A stretch of 54,147 nucleotides of DNA from the NCBI GenBank assembly GCA_017546145.1, contig JAFYXN010000003.1, positions 1-54,147 on the forward strand, read 5' to 3'. A program made the position numbers and the translations under genes. This document shows positions 34,737 through 42,931 of this stretch, piece after piece (the first letter of the stretch is position 1; each line of letters opens with the position of its first letter). The notes beneath the pieces were generated by a model. That model ran no database searches. It was not told where the DNA came from and saw only the letters and a list, made by a program, of their open reading frames with translations. This DNA comes from Clostridia bacterium (GTDB lineage: Bacteria; Bacillota; Clostridia; Monoglobales; Monoglobaceae).

Positions 34737-35360
34737 CTAAAATAATTTTTTAAACACAAAATTTTGTATTTCTTCGGCAATTTCAGAGATGGATTTATTG
34801 CCGTCAAATATCTTTATTTTTTCAACATTTTGCAATTTCTCAAAAGCTTTAATATAGCCCTCCCTGACTGCAGTAAGCCGCTCAAGCGTTTCATATATTT
34901 CTGTTGTCCGGCGGTTTTGAGTGATTCGCTCCATCGCCGTTTCAGGGCTGACATCTACAAAAAATGTATAATCAGGGCGAAGGGTATCCGCCGCAAGTCT
35001 GTTGGCATCCATCACCCAGTCCGACGGAACTTCCACGCTTTGATATGCATACGATGAAAAATAATATCTGTCGCACAAAACAGTAATCCCCGCATCAAGC
35101 ATCCTGCACACTCCGTTTTCGACATTTGTGAGGTGGTCAAGCCTGTCCGCAACAAAAAGTGCAGCCGTAACCTTTGGGTCTGCCGTTTTTTTGCCGGAGA
35201 GTATTTCATGCAGAACTTCCCCCACCATACCGTATGTAGGCTCCAATGTTGTTACACAGCTTACTCCATTTTTTTCAAGCGCATCGGCAAGCAATTTAAG
35301 CTGAGTACTTTTTCCGCTGCCGTCTATTCCTTCAAATACAATAAATTTGCCTTTTTGCAT
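34737..35360 (-). CDS. tmk: Thymidylate kinase
   Basis: Phosphorylates dTMP to dTDP. 207 residues, normal length. P-loop FEGIDGSGKST at residues 9-19, the DRYYFSSYAYQ substrate motif near residue 96, and the arginine-containing lid around ITQNRRTTEIYE. ATG follows AAGGAGAAATTAAA. The purine operon has its own promoter after it, so tmk is a separate unit. Confidence 0.96.
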   Translation of the reverse strand: MQKGKFIVFEGIDGSGKSTQLKLLADALEKNGVSCVTTLEPTYGMVGEVLHEILSGKKTADPKVTAALFVADRLDHLTNVENGVCRMLDAGITVLCDRYYFSSYAYQSVEVPSDWVMDANRLAADTLRPDYTFFVDVSPETAMERITQNRRTTEIYETLERLTAVREGYIKAFEKLQNVEKIKIFDGNKSISEIAEEIQNFVFKKLF

Positions 35361-35576
35361 TTTAATTTCTCCTTGAGCATTTCTATACAGTTATTTTAGC
35401 AAATTATATCAGCTTCGTCAATAAATTATTGGTTTATTTTAAAAATATCACTATGGACAAATCACAGCTTTTTAATTTCTCCGTATAATACATTATACTT
35501 ACAAATTAAAATATTAAAAGACACTCAGGAAAAATATTAATTTAAAATTAATCATTTAATCAGGAGGTGCTAATGT

Positions 35577-35717
35577 ATGGGATGCTTTGGCGGATGCGGA
35601 GGTAATAACTGCTGGTGGATTATTATCCTCGTTCTTCTTATCAGCTGCTGCGGTTGTGGCTGCGACAACAACTATCGCGCTGTTTCAACGCGTGACAACA
35701 ACTGTTGCTGCGACTAA
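35577..35717 (+). CDS. Cysteine-rich membrane micro-protein 1 (46 residues)
   Basis: A 46-codon gene with a strong CAGGAGG nine bases before the ATG. The product starts MGCFGGCGG, has one hydrophobic segment rich in Ile/Leu/Val (about residues 13-23, beginning CWW), then CCGCGCD, and ends NNCCCD: ten cysteines in all. Overall build (Gly/Cys head, one short membrane helix, Cys tail) resembles small spore-associated peptides of the YjcZ kind and the clostridial proteins often mis-named chorion-class high-cysteine. Another ATG three bases upstream of the used one is in a frame that stops after ten codons. Function unknown. Confidence 0.75.
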   Translation: MGCFGGCGGNNCWWIIILVLLISCCGCGCDNNYRAVSTRDNNCCCD

Positions 35718-35758
35718 GGACTTTCGTTCATCTTGTTTTGAAAGGAGGTGCCCTCTGT

Positions 35759-35860
35759 ATGTGTTTCGGTAACAATAGCTGTCTCTGGATAATCGTTTTA
35801 ATACTCATCATCAGCTGCTGCTGTGATAACGGTAACTCAGGTTGTGGCTGCGGCTGCTAA
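35759..35860 (+). CDS. Cysteine-rich membrane micro-protein 2 (33 residues)
   Basis: A 33-codon gene behind GAAAGGAGGTG, 41 bases after micro-protein 1. The product begins MCFGNNSCLW, has a hydrophobic helix of about ten Ile/Leu/Val residues, then CCCDNGNS and a Cys-Gly-Cys-Gly-Cys tail: eight cysteines in 33 residues. It shares the head-helix-tail plan of micro-protein 1, so the two are probably paralogues in one transcript, which ends at the terminator just downstream. Confidence 0.75.
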   Translation: MCFGNNSCLWIIVLILIISCCCDNGNSGCGCGC

Positions 35861-35873
35861 TCCCTGAACAAGT

Positions 35874-35902
35874 ACATCGGCTCAAATTTTTTGAGCCGAT
35901 GT
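35874..35902 (+). terminator. Terminator of the cysteine-rich pair
   Basis: 13-bp perfect stem (ACATCGGCTCAAA with its complement) and a 3-base loop, followed by TTGATTTTTATTT. Confidence 0.92.
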
Positions 35903-35963
35903 TTGATTTTTATTTCTTTTTGTGGTAAACTATAAAAAAGTTTATCGAATTGGGGATAGTAGC

Positions 35964-36482
35964 ATGGCAAATCCATTTGGTCATTTTTGCACAATAACAA
36001 AACACAGACACCAGGTAATCGTCCACTGTTTCAAAGCAGGTATACCTCTGCGCGGACTTTTTCACGACCTTTCAAAATACACTCCGGCTGAATTTTTGGC
36101 AGGAGCGCGATTCTATAAAGGGACACGCAGTCCCAACGAAGCCGAGCGTGAAAAGTACGGGTACTCTGCCGCATGGCTTCACCATAAAGGCAGAAACCGC
36201 CATCATTTTGAATACTGGACAGACTATAATCCCGAAACAAAAAAAGTTGGCCCTGTAAAAATGCCAATGCCTTATTTAAAAGAAATGTTTTGCGACCGCG
36301 TTGCCGCAAGCAAAATTTATCAAGGCAAAAATTACACAGACAAGCATCCCCTTGAATACTTTCTTCGCGGCAAAGACAACCGCTCAATCCACCCTGAAAC
36401 CTCAGATCTTTTAGAGCACTGGCTTACTGTGCTGGCAGAGCAGGGAGAAGACGCCGCATTTAAATGTATAAAGGAATATTAA
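35964..36482 (+). CDS. DUF5662 family protein
   Basis: 172 residues. The pattern ITKHRHQVIVHCFKAG, then GLFHDLSKYTPAEF and AWLHHKGRNRHHFEYWTDY, is that of DUF5662, a Firmicute family rich in His and Asp; HDLSKY looks like an HD-type metal site. No function is established to my knowledge. I chose the internal ATG at 35964 because MANPFGHFCTITKHRH matches the family start, although its ribosome binding site (TTGGGGATAG) is weak. An in-frame start at 35922 is possible. Confidence 0.75.
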   Translation: MANPFGHFCTITKHRHQVIVHCFKAGIPLRGLFHDLSKYTPAEFLAGARFYKGTRSPNEAEREKYGYSAAWLHHKGRNRHHFEYWTDYNPETKKVGPVKMPMPYLKEMFCDRVAASKIYQGKNYTDKHPLEYFLRGKDNRSIHPETSDLLEHWLTVLAEQGEDAAFKCIKEY

Positions 36483-36505
36483 ACCCTAATTAGTTTGTAA
36501 TACAA

Positions 36506-36543
36506 AAAACCGAAGCAAAGTCTTTGAACTTTACTCCGGTTTT
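36506..36543. terminator. Terminator between the DUF5662 and TPR genes
   Basis: 16-base arms (AAAACCGAAGCAAAGT against ACTTTACTCCGGTTTT) with two mismatches and a 6-base loop; A-rich and T-rich flanks serve converging transcripts. Confidence 0.75.
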
Positions 36544-36547
36544 ATTA

Positions 36548-37276
36548 TTACTCTGTTTTTTCTTTAAGGATTGCTTCGACTTCTTCTTTGGTTTTTACGC
36601 TCAGAAATGTAAATCTCTTATCAAGCGATTGTTTGATATAATCAATGCCCTTTTCCTTTTCGCCATTTTCAATAAGCAGCAATCCGAAGTTATAATACGG
36701 CTCGGGAAAATGCGGCTCTTTTTCCAAAAGCGTTTCATACTGTTTCATAGCCTTATCTGTTTCGCCGCAAAGCACGTATGCCTCTGCAAGGTTGTCTGAA
36801 ATTATAAGGTCATCCGGATTATAGTCATACGCTTCAAGATTAAAGTCAAGTGCTTTTTTATTGTCACCCTTCAGGTTGTACAAAAGGCCCAGATTCTGAT
36901 AAAAGCTTGTAACCTTGAAATCCGAGATTGCATCCTCCATCATTTCAATTGCGCTGTCAATATCTCCATTCTTCCAAACCACCAAAGAAAGCAGTGATTT
37001 TATTCTTTTCTTAACAGCAGGCTTTTTCGCCTTTAAGGATGCACGCGTCAGCACCTCTTCAGCCAATCGTATATTTCCCGTGCGAAGAAGTATATAGCCA
37101 TAATACATCATGCTTTCAGCCTTAAGCGGACCTAAGCGGTTTGCAACAGCAAACCATCTTACCGCCTTATCTGTATTGCCCTTTTGAAACTGAAGTCTTG
37201 CATAAAGCGCAAAAAACTCTGCACGCTTTACAAAAACATAAATCAGTAAAATAATAAACGTTATACGTCCCAACAT
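36548..37276 (-). CDS. Membrane-anchored TPR protein
   Basis: 242 residues. One N-terminal hydrophobic segment (about 4-16) is followed by tandem tetratricopeptide repeats, with recognisable units such as AESMMYYGYILLRTGNIRLAE, YQNLGLLYNLKGDNKKALDF and PYYNFGLLLIENGEKEKGID. TPR proteins are scaffolds for protein contacts; the partner is unknown. It begins 14 bases after asnS on the same strand and is presumably co-transcribed with it. Confidence 0.82.
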   Translation of the reverse strand: MLGRITFIILLIYVFVKRAEFFALYARLQFQKGNTDKAVRWFAVANRLGPLKAESMMYYGYILLRTGNIRLAEEVLTRASLKAKKPAVKKRIKSLLSLVVWKNGDIDSAIEMMEDAISDFKVTSFYQNLGLLYNLKGDNKKALDFNLEAYDYNPDDLIISDNLAEAYVLCGETDKAMKQYETLLEKEPHFPEPYYNFGLLLIENGEKEKGIDYIKQSLDKRFTFLSVKTKEEVEAILKEKTE

Positions 37277-37290
37277 CCGTCTTACCTCTT

Positions 37291-38673
37291 TTAACCCAAG
37301 TTGTTTACCGTTCTGGGATAGGGAAGAACGTCGCGGATATTGCTCATGCCGGTAAGATACATAACAGCTCTCTCAAAGCCAAGGCCAAAGCCTGCATGTT
37401 TTGTTCCGCCATATCTTCTGAGGTCAAGATAATGGGCATAGTCCTCTGTGTTTAAGCCAACCTCATCCATACGTTTAAGAAGAACATCCATTCTTTCTTC
37501 TCTTTGGCTGCCGCCGATAATCTCGCCGATTCCGGGAACAAGGCAGTCCATTGCGGCAACAGTTTTTCCATCATCATTAAGACGCATATAAAATGCCTTT
37601 ATTTCCTTTGGATAATCTGTTACAAAAACAGGCTTTTTGAATACTTCTTCAGTAAGGTATCTTTCATGCTCGGTCTGAAGGTCGATTCCCCATTTAACAG
37701 GATATTCAAAGTCTTTGCCGCTGTTTTGAAGAATTTCAACTGCTTCGGTATAGGTTACGTGCCCGAACTCATTTTCTAAAATATTATTAAGTCTTTCAAT
37801 AAGACCTTTATCTACAAAATTGTTAAAGAACGCCATTTCCTCGGGTGCGTTATCCAGAACATAGCGAATAACAAACTTAAGCATATCCTCTGCAAGCTTC
37901 ATATCGTCAGCAAGGTCAGCAAATGCGATTTCAGGCTCAATCATCCAAAATTCTGCCGCATGACGTGTTGTGTTTGAATTCTCTGCTCTGAATGTAGGAC
38001 CAAATGTATAAATATCGCCAAATGCCATAGAGAAGGTCTCGCCTTCAAGCTGACCGCTTACCGTAAGCGAGGTTTCACGTCCGAAAAAGTCCTCTGAGTA
38101 GTTTATCTTTCCGTCCGCTGTTTTGGGAAGGTTATCCATGTCAAGAGTTGTTACTCTGAACATCTCTCCTGCCCCCTCACAGTCGCTGCCTGTGATAAGC
38201 GGAGTGTGAACATACACAAAGCCGCGGTCGTTGAAGAATTTATGAATTGCATAAGCAATAACAGAACGCACACGGAAAACTGCAGAGAAGGTGTTTGTTC
38301 TTGCTCTGAGATGCGGAATCGTTCTAAGGTATTCAAATGAGTGTCTTTTTTTCTGAAGAGGATAATCAGGCGTACTTTCGCCTTCAACCGACACCTTTGC
38401 AGCCTTTATCTCCAACGGCTGCTTTGCATCGGGTGTAAGCACAAGAGTACCTTCCACGCGCACAGACGCGCCCACGTTCAGCTTACAAAGCTTTGCAAAG
38501 TTATCTAACTTCTCCTCCTCAATAACAACCTGAATGTTCTTGAAAAAAGAACCGTCATTAAGTTCTATAAATCCAAATGCTTTGGAGGCACGAAGGGTTC
38601 TTACCCAACCGTTGACAGAAACAGTTTGTCCGCCAAGGTCGTTGGATTTTAAAAATACTTCTTTAATCTTCAT
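37291..38673 (-). CDS. asnS: Asparaginyl-tRNA synthetase
   Basis: Class IIb synthetase charging tRNA-Asn, 460 residues, normal length. An OB-fold anticodon domain occupies residues 1 to about 105 ([19 protein letters not shown]). Motif 2 is seen as [25 protein letters not shown], and motif 3 as [25 protein letters not shown] at the C-terminus. No T-box precedes it; a plain vegetative promoter does. Confidence 0.97.
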   Translation of the reverse strand: MKIKEVFLKSNDLGGQTVSVNGWVRTLRASKAFGFIELNDGSFFKNIQVVIEEEKLDNFAKLCKLNVGASVRVEGTLVLTPDAKQPLEIKAAKVSVEGESTPDYPLQKKRHSFEYLRTIPHLRARTNTFSAVFRVRSVIAYAIHKFFNDRGFVYVHTPLITGSDCEGAGEMFRVTTLDMDNLPKTADGKINYSEDFFGRETSLTVSGQLEGETFSMAFGDIYTFGPTFRAENSNTTRHAAEFWMIEPEIAFADLADDMKLAEDMLKFVIRYVLDNAPEEMAFFNNFVDKGLIERLNNILENEFGHVTYTEAVEILQNSGKDFEYPVKWGIDLQTEHERYLTEEVFKKPVFVTDYPKEIKAFYMRLNDDGKTVAAMDCLVPGIGEIIGGSQREERMDVLLKRMDEVGLNTEDYAHYLDLRRYGGTKHAGFGLGFERAVMYLTGMSNIRDVLPYPRTVNNLG

Positions 38674-38715
38674 TGTATACCATCCTTATTTTCAATAAAT
38701 AATAATGCATTTTCT

Positions 38716-38744
38716 ATTATACAGAATATTTTTCATAAAATCAA
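38716..38744 (-). promoter_or_regulatory. Promoter of asnS
   Basis: Minus-strand -35 TTGATT (38739-38744), a 17-base spacer, perfect -10 TATAAT (38716-38721), about 40 bases before the asnS ATG. Confidence 0.75.
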
Positions 38745-38828
38745 CCATAATATGTAATATAAATTGAATTTTCAGAAATTTTTTCCAAAAAGCTCCTCAA
38801 AAACATAAAGAAAGGTGTGTGATGCGGC

Positions 38829-38981
38829 ATGAAATTTATACCTTTGGGCGACAAGCATGCAGAATATGACTTTCTGGAAGACTTACCCCGTGAGCCTGAC
38901 ACAGGCAAGCCGCGCAAAATTCCGTCATATATTGAAACAGCAAAAAAACATAAGAAAAAACAACCGGGGATGTTAAAATAG
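38829..38981 (+). CDS. Possible small basic protein, 50 residues
   Basis: A 50-codon frame, divergent from asnS, beginning MKFIPLGDKHAEYDF and ending in a lysine-rich tail (AKKHKKKQPG). AGAAAGGTG lies about 11 bases upstream, a long but usable spacing. The composition is protein-like: an acidic middle and a basic end. I do not recognise it and see no clear promoter, so it is a candidate only. Confidence 0.45.
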   Translation: MKFIPLGDKHAEYDFLEDLPREPDTGKPRKIPSYIETAKKHKKKQPGMLK

Positions 38982-38989
38982 TCCGGAGC

Positions 38990-39154
38990 GCAAAAAGACG
39001 GGAAAATCAAAGAATATTCTTTGTGTATTAGCAATATAGAAAAATCGCATAACAATACGACTTTTCTGTTTTAATAGTCTTTTTGCTACGCACAAACCTC
39101 GCCTTGTAGTACACCTTCGGGTAACCCAAAGTCTTGACTTTGGCTCGGTTTGTG
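38990..39154. other. Two-part structured intergenic region
   Basis: Part one: GCAAAAAGAC (38990-38999) with GTCTTTTTGC (39077-39086), enclosing the palindrome AAAGAATATTCTTT (39009-39022) and AGAAAAATCG/CGACTTTTCT (one mismatch). Part two: CACAAACC (39091-39098) with GGTTTGTG (39147-39154), enclosing CCAAAGTC/GACTTTGG and an ACC-TTCG-GGT hairpin. No gene fits the stretch. It may be a non-coding RNA or a decayed palindromic element. Confidence 0.45.
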
Positions 39155-39189
39155 TGTTCTGAATCAATTTTACCTATCCCCCAATGAAA

Positions 39190-39220
39190 GGCTGTTTAAA
39201 AACATAGTTTTTAAACAGCC
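39190..39220 (+). terminator. Strong hairpin terminator
   Basis: 14-bp perfect stem GGCTGTTTAAAAAC with its complement and an ATA loop. The plus side is followed by CCTATTTTTTATT, the minus side only by TTTCATT. It ends plus-strand transcripts and may also help to end yycI. Confidence 0.8.
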
Positions 39221-39231
39221 CCTATTTTTTA

Positions 39232-40071
39232 TTAATCAATGCTTTGCCCGTTTCTTGCATCATAATAAAGTATCTGCCCCGAATCGGTTGCAATCTGCCA
39301 CACAGGAATCGCAAGAATATTTCTGTAGCTTTCTGCCGTCTTGCCTATATAATACCCCGGTTTTATACTTACCACGTTATGTGCAACATTTTTTTCAAGC
39401 CTTGGGTTATCTGCAAGGTCAGGAAGGACACTTATTATGCTGAAAAACTCTGCACCGTTGTCAGCGGCAGTAAGCCCCGACACCAGATTCCGCCCCGACA
39501 CCCCGACTATACCCTTTTCGGATACATCAAAGGACACATAAGCATCAAAAAACACATCCTTATGATGCTGCATGGTAAAAATCGCCCTTATTCCGTCCTC
39601 TACAAAATTTACGCCGCCAAAAACATACATATCCGAAAGAATCCCTATCCGCTCCATTTCACCACGGCAGATTTTTTCGATATTTTCCTCAGAAAAGTCT
39701 TCTATCGGAGTTTGCGGATTGGTGTTGTAGTATCTAAACTCGTCGCCATCTATATATAGCCTCCCATCGTTGCCGCTATACGTATCAGGCTCGGTTTCTG
39801 TATATCTCTCTCCTAAAAACTTGGACACAAGCTGTTCGTTGCTTCCAAACATTTTTTCAAGATAAAAGCTTGATATATCGGGCGATTCGGGAAGCTGAAC
39901 CATTTTTGAAATATAAATCATATTCTTTGAAAGCAGCGCAGTGAGGCTTTCGGTCATTGTTCTGCGTTCTTCTTTTTCGTAATTACGGACATTATTAATA
40001 AGCGCAAAGAACATAATGTTAATTGCAATCAACACAAATATAAAAATTGTCTTTAAACGCCGCAAATCCAT
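39232..40071 (-). CDS. yycI: YycI-like regulator of the WalRK two-component system
   Basis: 279 residues. It starts MDLRRLKTIFIFVLIAINIMF, one transmembrane helix with the positively charged start typical of YycI (MDW..AKTIFI in Bacillus), followed by a soluble extracytoplasmic domain. In Bacillus, YycI and YycH sit outside the membrane and restrain or assist the WalK sensor kinase. It lies four bases after yycH. No walR or walK is next to them here, so the pair is detached from its kinase. Confidence 0.75.
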   Translation of the reverse strand: MDLRRLKTIFIFVLIAINIMFFALINNVRNYEKEERRTMTESLTALLSKNMIYISKMVQLPESPDISSFYLEKMFGSNEQLVSKFLGERYTETEPDTYSGNDGRLYIDGDEFRYYNTNPQTPIEDFSEENIEKICRGEMERIGILSDMYVFGGVNFVEDGIRAIFTMQHHKDVFFDAYVSFDVSEKGIVGVSGRNLVSGLTAADNGAEFFSIISVLPDLADNPRLEKNVAHNVVSIKPGYYIGKTAESYRNILAIPVWQIATDSGQILYYDARNGQSID

Positions 40072-40075
40072 AATA

Positions 40076-41530
40076 CTATTCTACTCCCTGAATCTCCCAC
40101 TCTGCCGACATTTCAGCTCCGTTCCCGGCAAATTTATAAATCAGCTTTCCGTCTGTCAACCTTTTCACTTTTGGGTTTTCTTTACAATAGCTGTCTATTG
40201 CTTCAAAAATTTCTGCTGTTTCGGTCACTTTATCGGTCTTTTTAACCGTTTTTACCTGCATTTTAAGCTCGGTAAGAACTCCATCATTAATTACAGCCAA
40301 AATCGCAGGTTCCTCAGAAAACTTAACCTTTCGCGAATCCACAAAATAATCAAAACCTATTTTAAACCCAGAGGCAGCATTTGAAAGCTGGGTTATCTCG
40401 GCAAATTTAAGCTTGCTGTCGCAATATTCGGGAATAACACCGCTGAGAGAGTACACCTTGTTTAAAACATTTATAAGTCCTGTCGTCACTGTATAAACAT
40501 CAGTCTGTGTTTGCGCCGCAAGCGAAACACCATCTTTTGTTCCAAGCGCCTTATATTCAATGTACCCTTCGGGATGAACACTCAGACTGCCGGTTTCGCC
40601 CACAAAAATAAGCGCATCATCACTGTTTACATACTGGCGCACTGTGTTTGGATTATATCCGAATACATTTATCAATCCGGTTGTAAAGTCTGTTGTTTTA
40701 GTAAAATTAAGACCTGTCTTATACGCCCTTGGAACATCTGCGACCACATTGTAAGCACTCACCGACACCACGGGGAGCACAAACATTGAATCAAGAGACG
40801 CCGCATCTTGCCCTGCATCCAGCTTGTCGAGGTTTAGTTCATAGGCAAATGCATACATTTTTGATGAAATTTTTCCATGTTCATCTATAAACTCATTAAC
40901 AGTTTTTGCAAGAGGTGTTTCAAATCTTACTTTAACTGTTTTTGCGTCTTTTCTGTTTCGAATATATACATTAAGCAGCTTTGCCGCATTGTCAGGAAGT
41001 ATAATAAGTTCTTCATACCTCGGGATACTTTCAGCCAGCTTGCTTGCCGCTATTTTGTAAAATCCCGCCTCAAAGCTTGAAGACTTGTCTTTGCCGAAAC
41101 GCACATATATCGAGTTTGCCTTCATTGCACCCTGCCACTCTGCTACACTGACTTCGCCACTAAAGGCAGTGTCAGGCTGAAGATGAGTTTCCTTTATAAC
41201 CGCGTCTGCCAGTTCGGCAGCTTTTGAAAAAGCCTGGTTTTCCGCAGAAATTGCATCTCGGTTTTCCACCCTGTTTATCATTATCGTCTCTGCCTCAGAT
41301 AGCTGGAGCAACGTATTTAAAGCACCATTAGATACGCTTTCTGAAGCATTCTCAACAAAAGATACCGCACTGTTAGTTCCCCACCAAAACGAGCCGACAC
41401 CACCCTGGTCACGGTATATATCAAAAACATAATACCCCGAAAAAAGGCAACTTAAAGTAAGCAGAACAATGACCGCCGTCTTTGTCCGCTCGATAAGCTT
41501 TGCTCTTTCGTTTCGGGTCAGCTTTTTCAC
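40076..41530 (-). CDS. yycH: YycH-like regulator of the WalRK two-component system
   Basis: 484 residues: basic N-terminus, one transmembrane helix (about residues 18-35), then a long extracytoplasmic region with the YVNSDDALIFVGETGSLSVHPEGYIEY stretch (about residues 303-329) characteristic of YycH. The start codon is GTG with a modest GAAAGAAGGTC upstream. Identification rests on size, topology and the yycI neighbour more than on a single motif. Confidence 0.72.
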   Translation of the reverse strand: MKKLTRNERAKLIERTKTAVIVLLTLSCLFSGYYVFDIYRDQGGVGSFWWGTNSAVSFVENASESVSNGALNTLLQLSEAETIMINRVENRDAISAENQAFSKAAELADAVIKETHLQPDTAFSGEVSVAEWQGAMKANSIYVRFGKDKSSSFEAGFYKIAASKLAESIPRYEELIILPDNAAKLLNVYIRNRKDAKTVKVRFETPLAKTVNEFIDEHGKISSKMYAFAYELNLDKLDAGQDAASLDSMFVLPVVSVSAYNVVADVPRAYKTGLNFTKTTDFTTGLINVFGYNPNTVRQYVNSDDALIFVGETGSLSVHPEGYIEYKALGTKDGVSLAAQTQTDVYTVTTGLINVLNKVYSLSGVIPEYCDSKLKFAEITQLSNAASGFKIGFDYFVDSRKVKFSEEPAILAVINDGVLTELKMQVKTVKKTDKVTETAEIFEAIDSYCKENPKVKRLTDGKLIYKFAGNGAEMSAEWEIQGVE

Positions 41531-41581
41531 GTTTTGACCTTCTTTCTGTCAGTTCCTTTTTTGCAGGTATTGTCATAAATC

Positions 41582-41611
41582 AAAAAAGGACACCCCGCTT
41601 GGGTCGTCCTT
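41582..41611 (-). terminator. Terminator of the secreted-protein gene
   Basis: AAGGAC/GTCCTT plus ACCC/GGGT with one bulged base, ending in TTTTTT on the minus strand. It separates this gene from yycH, which must have its own promoter or depend on read-through. Confidence 0.78.
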
Positions 41612-41671
41612 AATGTAAGCATTTTGCTTTTTCACACAACCGCAATCACTGTCTGTCATGCATCGACAATT

Positions 41672-42154
41672 TTAATTTGTCAGAGATTTGATTATGTCAA
41701 ATAAATTGTAGCTGTATTTTGTAAGCGACAGTTTCATCAACTGAACCTTGTCGCCGTTTTCTGCGCGCACCAGAATATCATTTGCGCCCTGTGCAAGCGG
41801 AATGGTATTCATAAAAAGACCCGATGCACCAATCTTAACTTCTGATGCAGTGCTTGCCTTTTGGGTAACACCGTCCGAATCAACATACTGTGTTTCATTG
41901 TAAATCTTTTTATATACCCCGTCATCTGCCGAGAAGCTGTAAAGTGTAACAGTTGTACCTTCTTTTCCGTAACCTGATATTATATATGCATTATCAAAGG
42001 TTGAGTCTTTTTGGTTTTTGGGTTTGGTAACAACAACAAGACCGTTTGAATTGCCCGATATATCTGCTGCAACAGTCTCAGGCGAAGCAAAAACAGCAAG
42101 CTGTCCAACCAATAAAACCGTCAGCACCAAAAACGCTATACATACCTTTCTCAT
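41672..42154 (-). CDS. Small secreted protein of unknown function
   Basis: 160 residues with a clear Sec signal peptide (hydrophobic core about 5-20, cleavage plausible after AVFA). The mature part is beta-rich with repeated short hydrophobic strands (NAYIISGYGKEGTTVTLYSF, NDILVRAENG), suggesting one Ig-like or bacterial-surface fold, but I cannot name a family. ATG has AAAGGGG upstream. The promoter carries WalR-like direct repeats, so an envelope-stress or cell-wall role is plausible. Confidence 0.7.
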   Translation of the reverse strand: MRKVCIAFLVLTVLLVGQLAVFASPETVAADISGNSNGLVVVTKPKNQKDSTFDNAYIISGYGKEGTTVTLYSFSADDGVYKKIYNETQYVDSDGVTQKASTASEVKIGASGLFMNTIPLAQGANDILVRAENGDKVQLMKLSLTKYSYNLFDIIKSLTN

Positions 42155-42216
42155 AATAATCTACCCCTTTATGTTTAACTGACAAATGCAGAGAGTTCTA
42201 CATCTTTTGTAAACAC

Positions 42217-42260
42217 AGTATAACATACTATTGTTACAAAGCCATTACAGCCACATTACA
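42217..42260 (-). promoter_or_regulatory. Promoter with three WalR-like half-sites
   Basis: On the minus strand the sites read TGTAAT (42255-42260), GTGGC, TGTAAT (42244-42249), GGCTT, TGTAAC (42233-42238): three half-sites at exact 11-base pitch. The known WalR (YycF) box is TGTWAH-N5-TGTWAH. An extended -10, TGTTATACT (hexamer 42217-42222), follows, so the sites cover the -35 region, as expected for an OmpR-family regulator. There is no good -35 hexamer, which suggests activator dependence. Confidence 0.65.
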
Positions 42261-42278
42261 TTTTTCTAAAACATTTTA

Positions 42279-42306
42279 ACACAAATTTTCCCTTTTTCAT
42301 ATTATA
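42279..42306 (+). promoter_or_regulatory. Sigma-K-like promoter of the amidase gene
   Basis: AC (42279-42280), 17 bases, then CATATTATA (42298-42306), an exact match to the mother-cell sigma-K consensus AC-N17-CATANNNTA. The ATG is 52 bases downstream of the -10. Confidence 0.6.
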
Positions 42307-42357
42307 TAAGTAGTATCAATTTTTAACCTTACAAAAACTATGAAAGGAGCCTTCCTT

Positions 42358-42915
42358 ATGAAAATATTTATTGACCCCGGCCACGGCGGGCCGGACCCCG
42401 GTGCAGTAGGCAATGGCGTCACCGAGGAGTTTGTTAATCTGAATGTGTCTTTGGAGCTTGCACGTCTGCTTCGCGATGCGGGATTTGATGTACGGCTGTA
42501 CCGCACCACCTCTGACGATGGTGTTTTGGAAAATAAAAACGCCGACCTTCGCAATCGCGCCGCACAGGCAAACAGCTGGGGTGCAGACTACTTTATAAGC
42601 ATACACACAAACAGCTCAGAAAGACCGGCAGCACAGGGTGTAGAGGCGTATGTTTACAGACTTGGCACAGCCTCTGAGAGGCTTGCTCAGTCAATTGTGG
42701 ACTCGGTTTCAGACGAGCTTGGCTCAATAAACCGCGGTGTAATGCAAGCAAATTTTGCCGTGCTCAGGCGAACCAATATGCCTGCCGTGCTTGTAGAGCT
42801 TGGCTATCTTACAAATGCAACAGAGGCATTAAACCTGAACAGTCCGGCATGGCAGCGTGCTGTTGCCGATGCAATCTTTCAGGGGATAGTAAATTACACC
42901 GGGTATCCTGTGTGA
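42358..42915 (+). CDS. N-acetylmuramoyl-L-alanine amidase, CwlC-like (no signal peptide)
   Basis: 185 residues, a bare Amidase_3 domain that cleaves the amide between muramic acid and the peptide. Zinc and catalytic residues are visible: His9 in DPGHGG, Glu24 in VTEEF, His83 in SIHTNS, Glu146 in VELGYL. There is no signal peptide and no wall-binding repeat. With the sigma-K-like promoter upstream, this matches the mother-cell lysis amidase CwlC of Bacillus, which acts from inside the dying mother cell. The start at 42358 is set by AAAGGAG; the upstream in-frame ATG at 42340 would contain that site. Confidence 0.9.
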   Translation: MKIFIDPGHGGPDPGAVGNGVTEEFVNLNVSLELARLLRDAGFDVRLYRTTSDDGVLENKNADLRNRAAQANSWGADYFISIHTNSSERPAAQGVEAYVYRLGTASERLAQSIVDSVSDELGSINRGVMQANFAVLRRTNMPAVLVELGYLTNATEALNLNSPAWQRAVADAIFQGIVNYTGYPV

Positions 42916-42931
42916 TTTAAGGCAAAAATTA

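Noticed and set aside
35460..35530. Sporulation sigma-factor promoter before the cysteine-rich pair
   Set aside because: CATTATA and TATAAT both occur, but neither has a convincing -35 partner, so I do not assign a sigma factor.
38674..38760. T-box leader for asnS
   Set aside because: The vegetative promoter lies about 40 bases from the ATG, leaving no room for the specifier hairpin and antiterminator.
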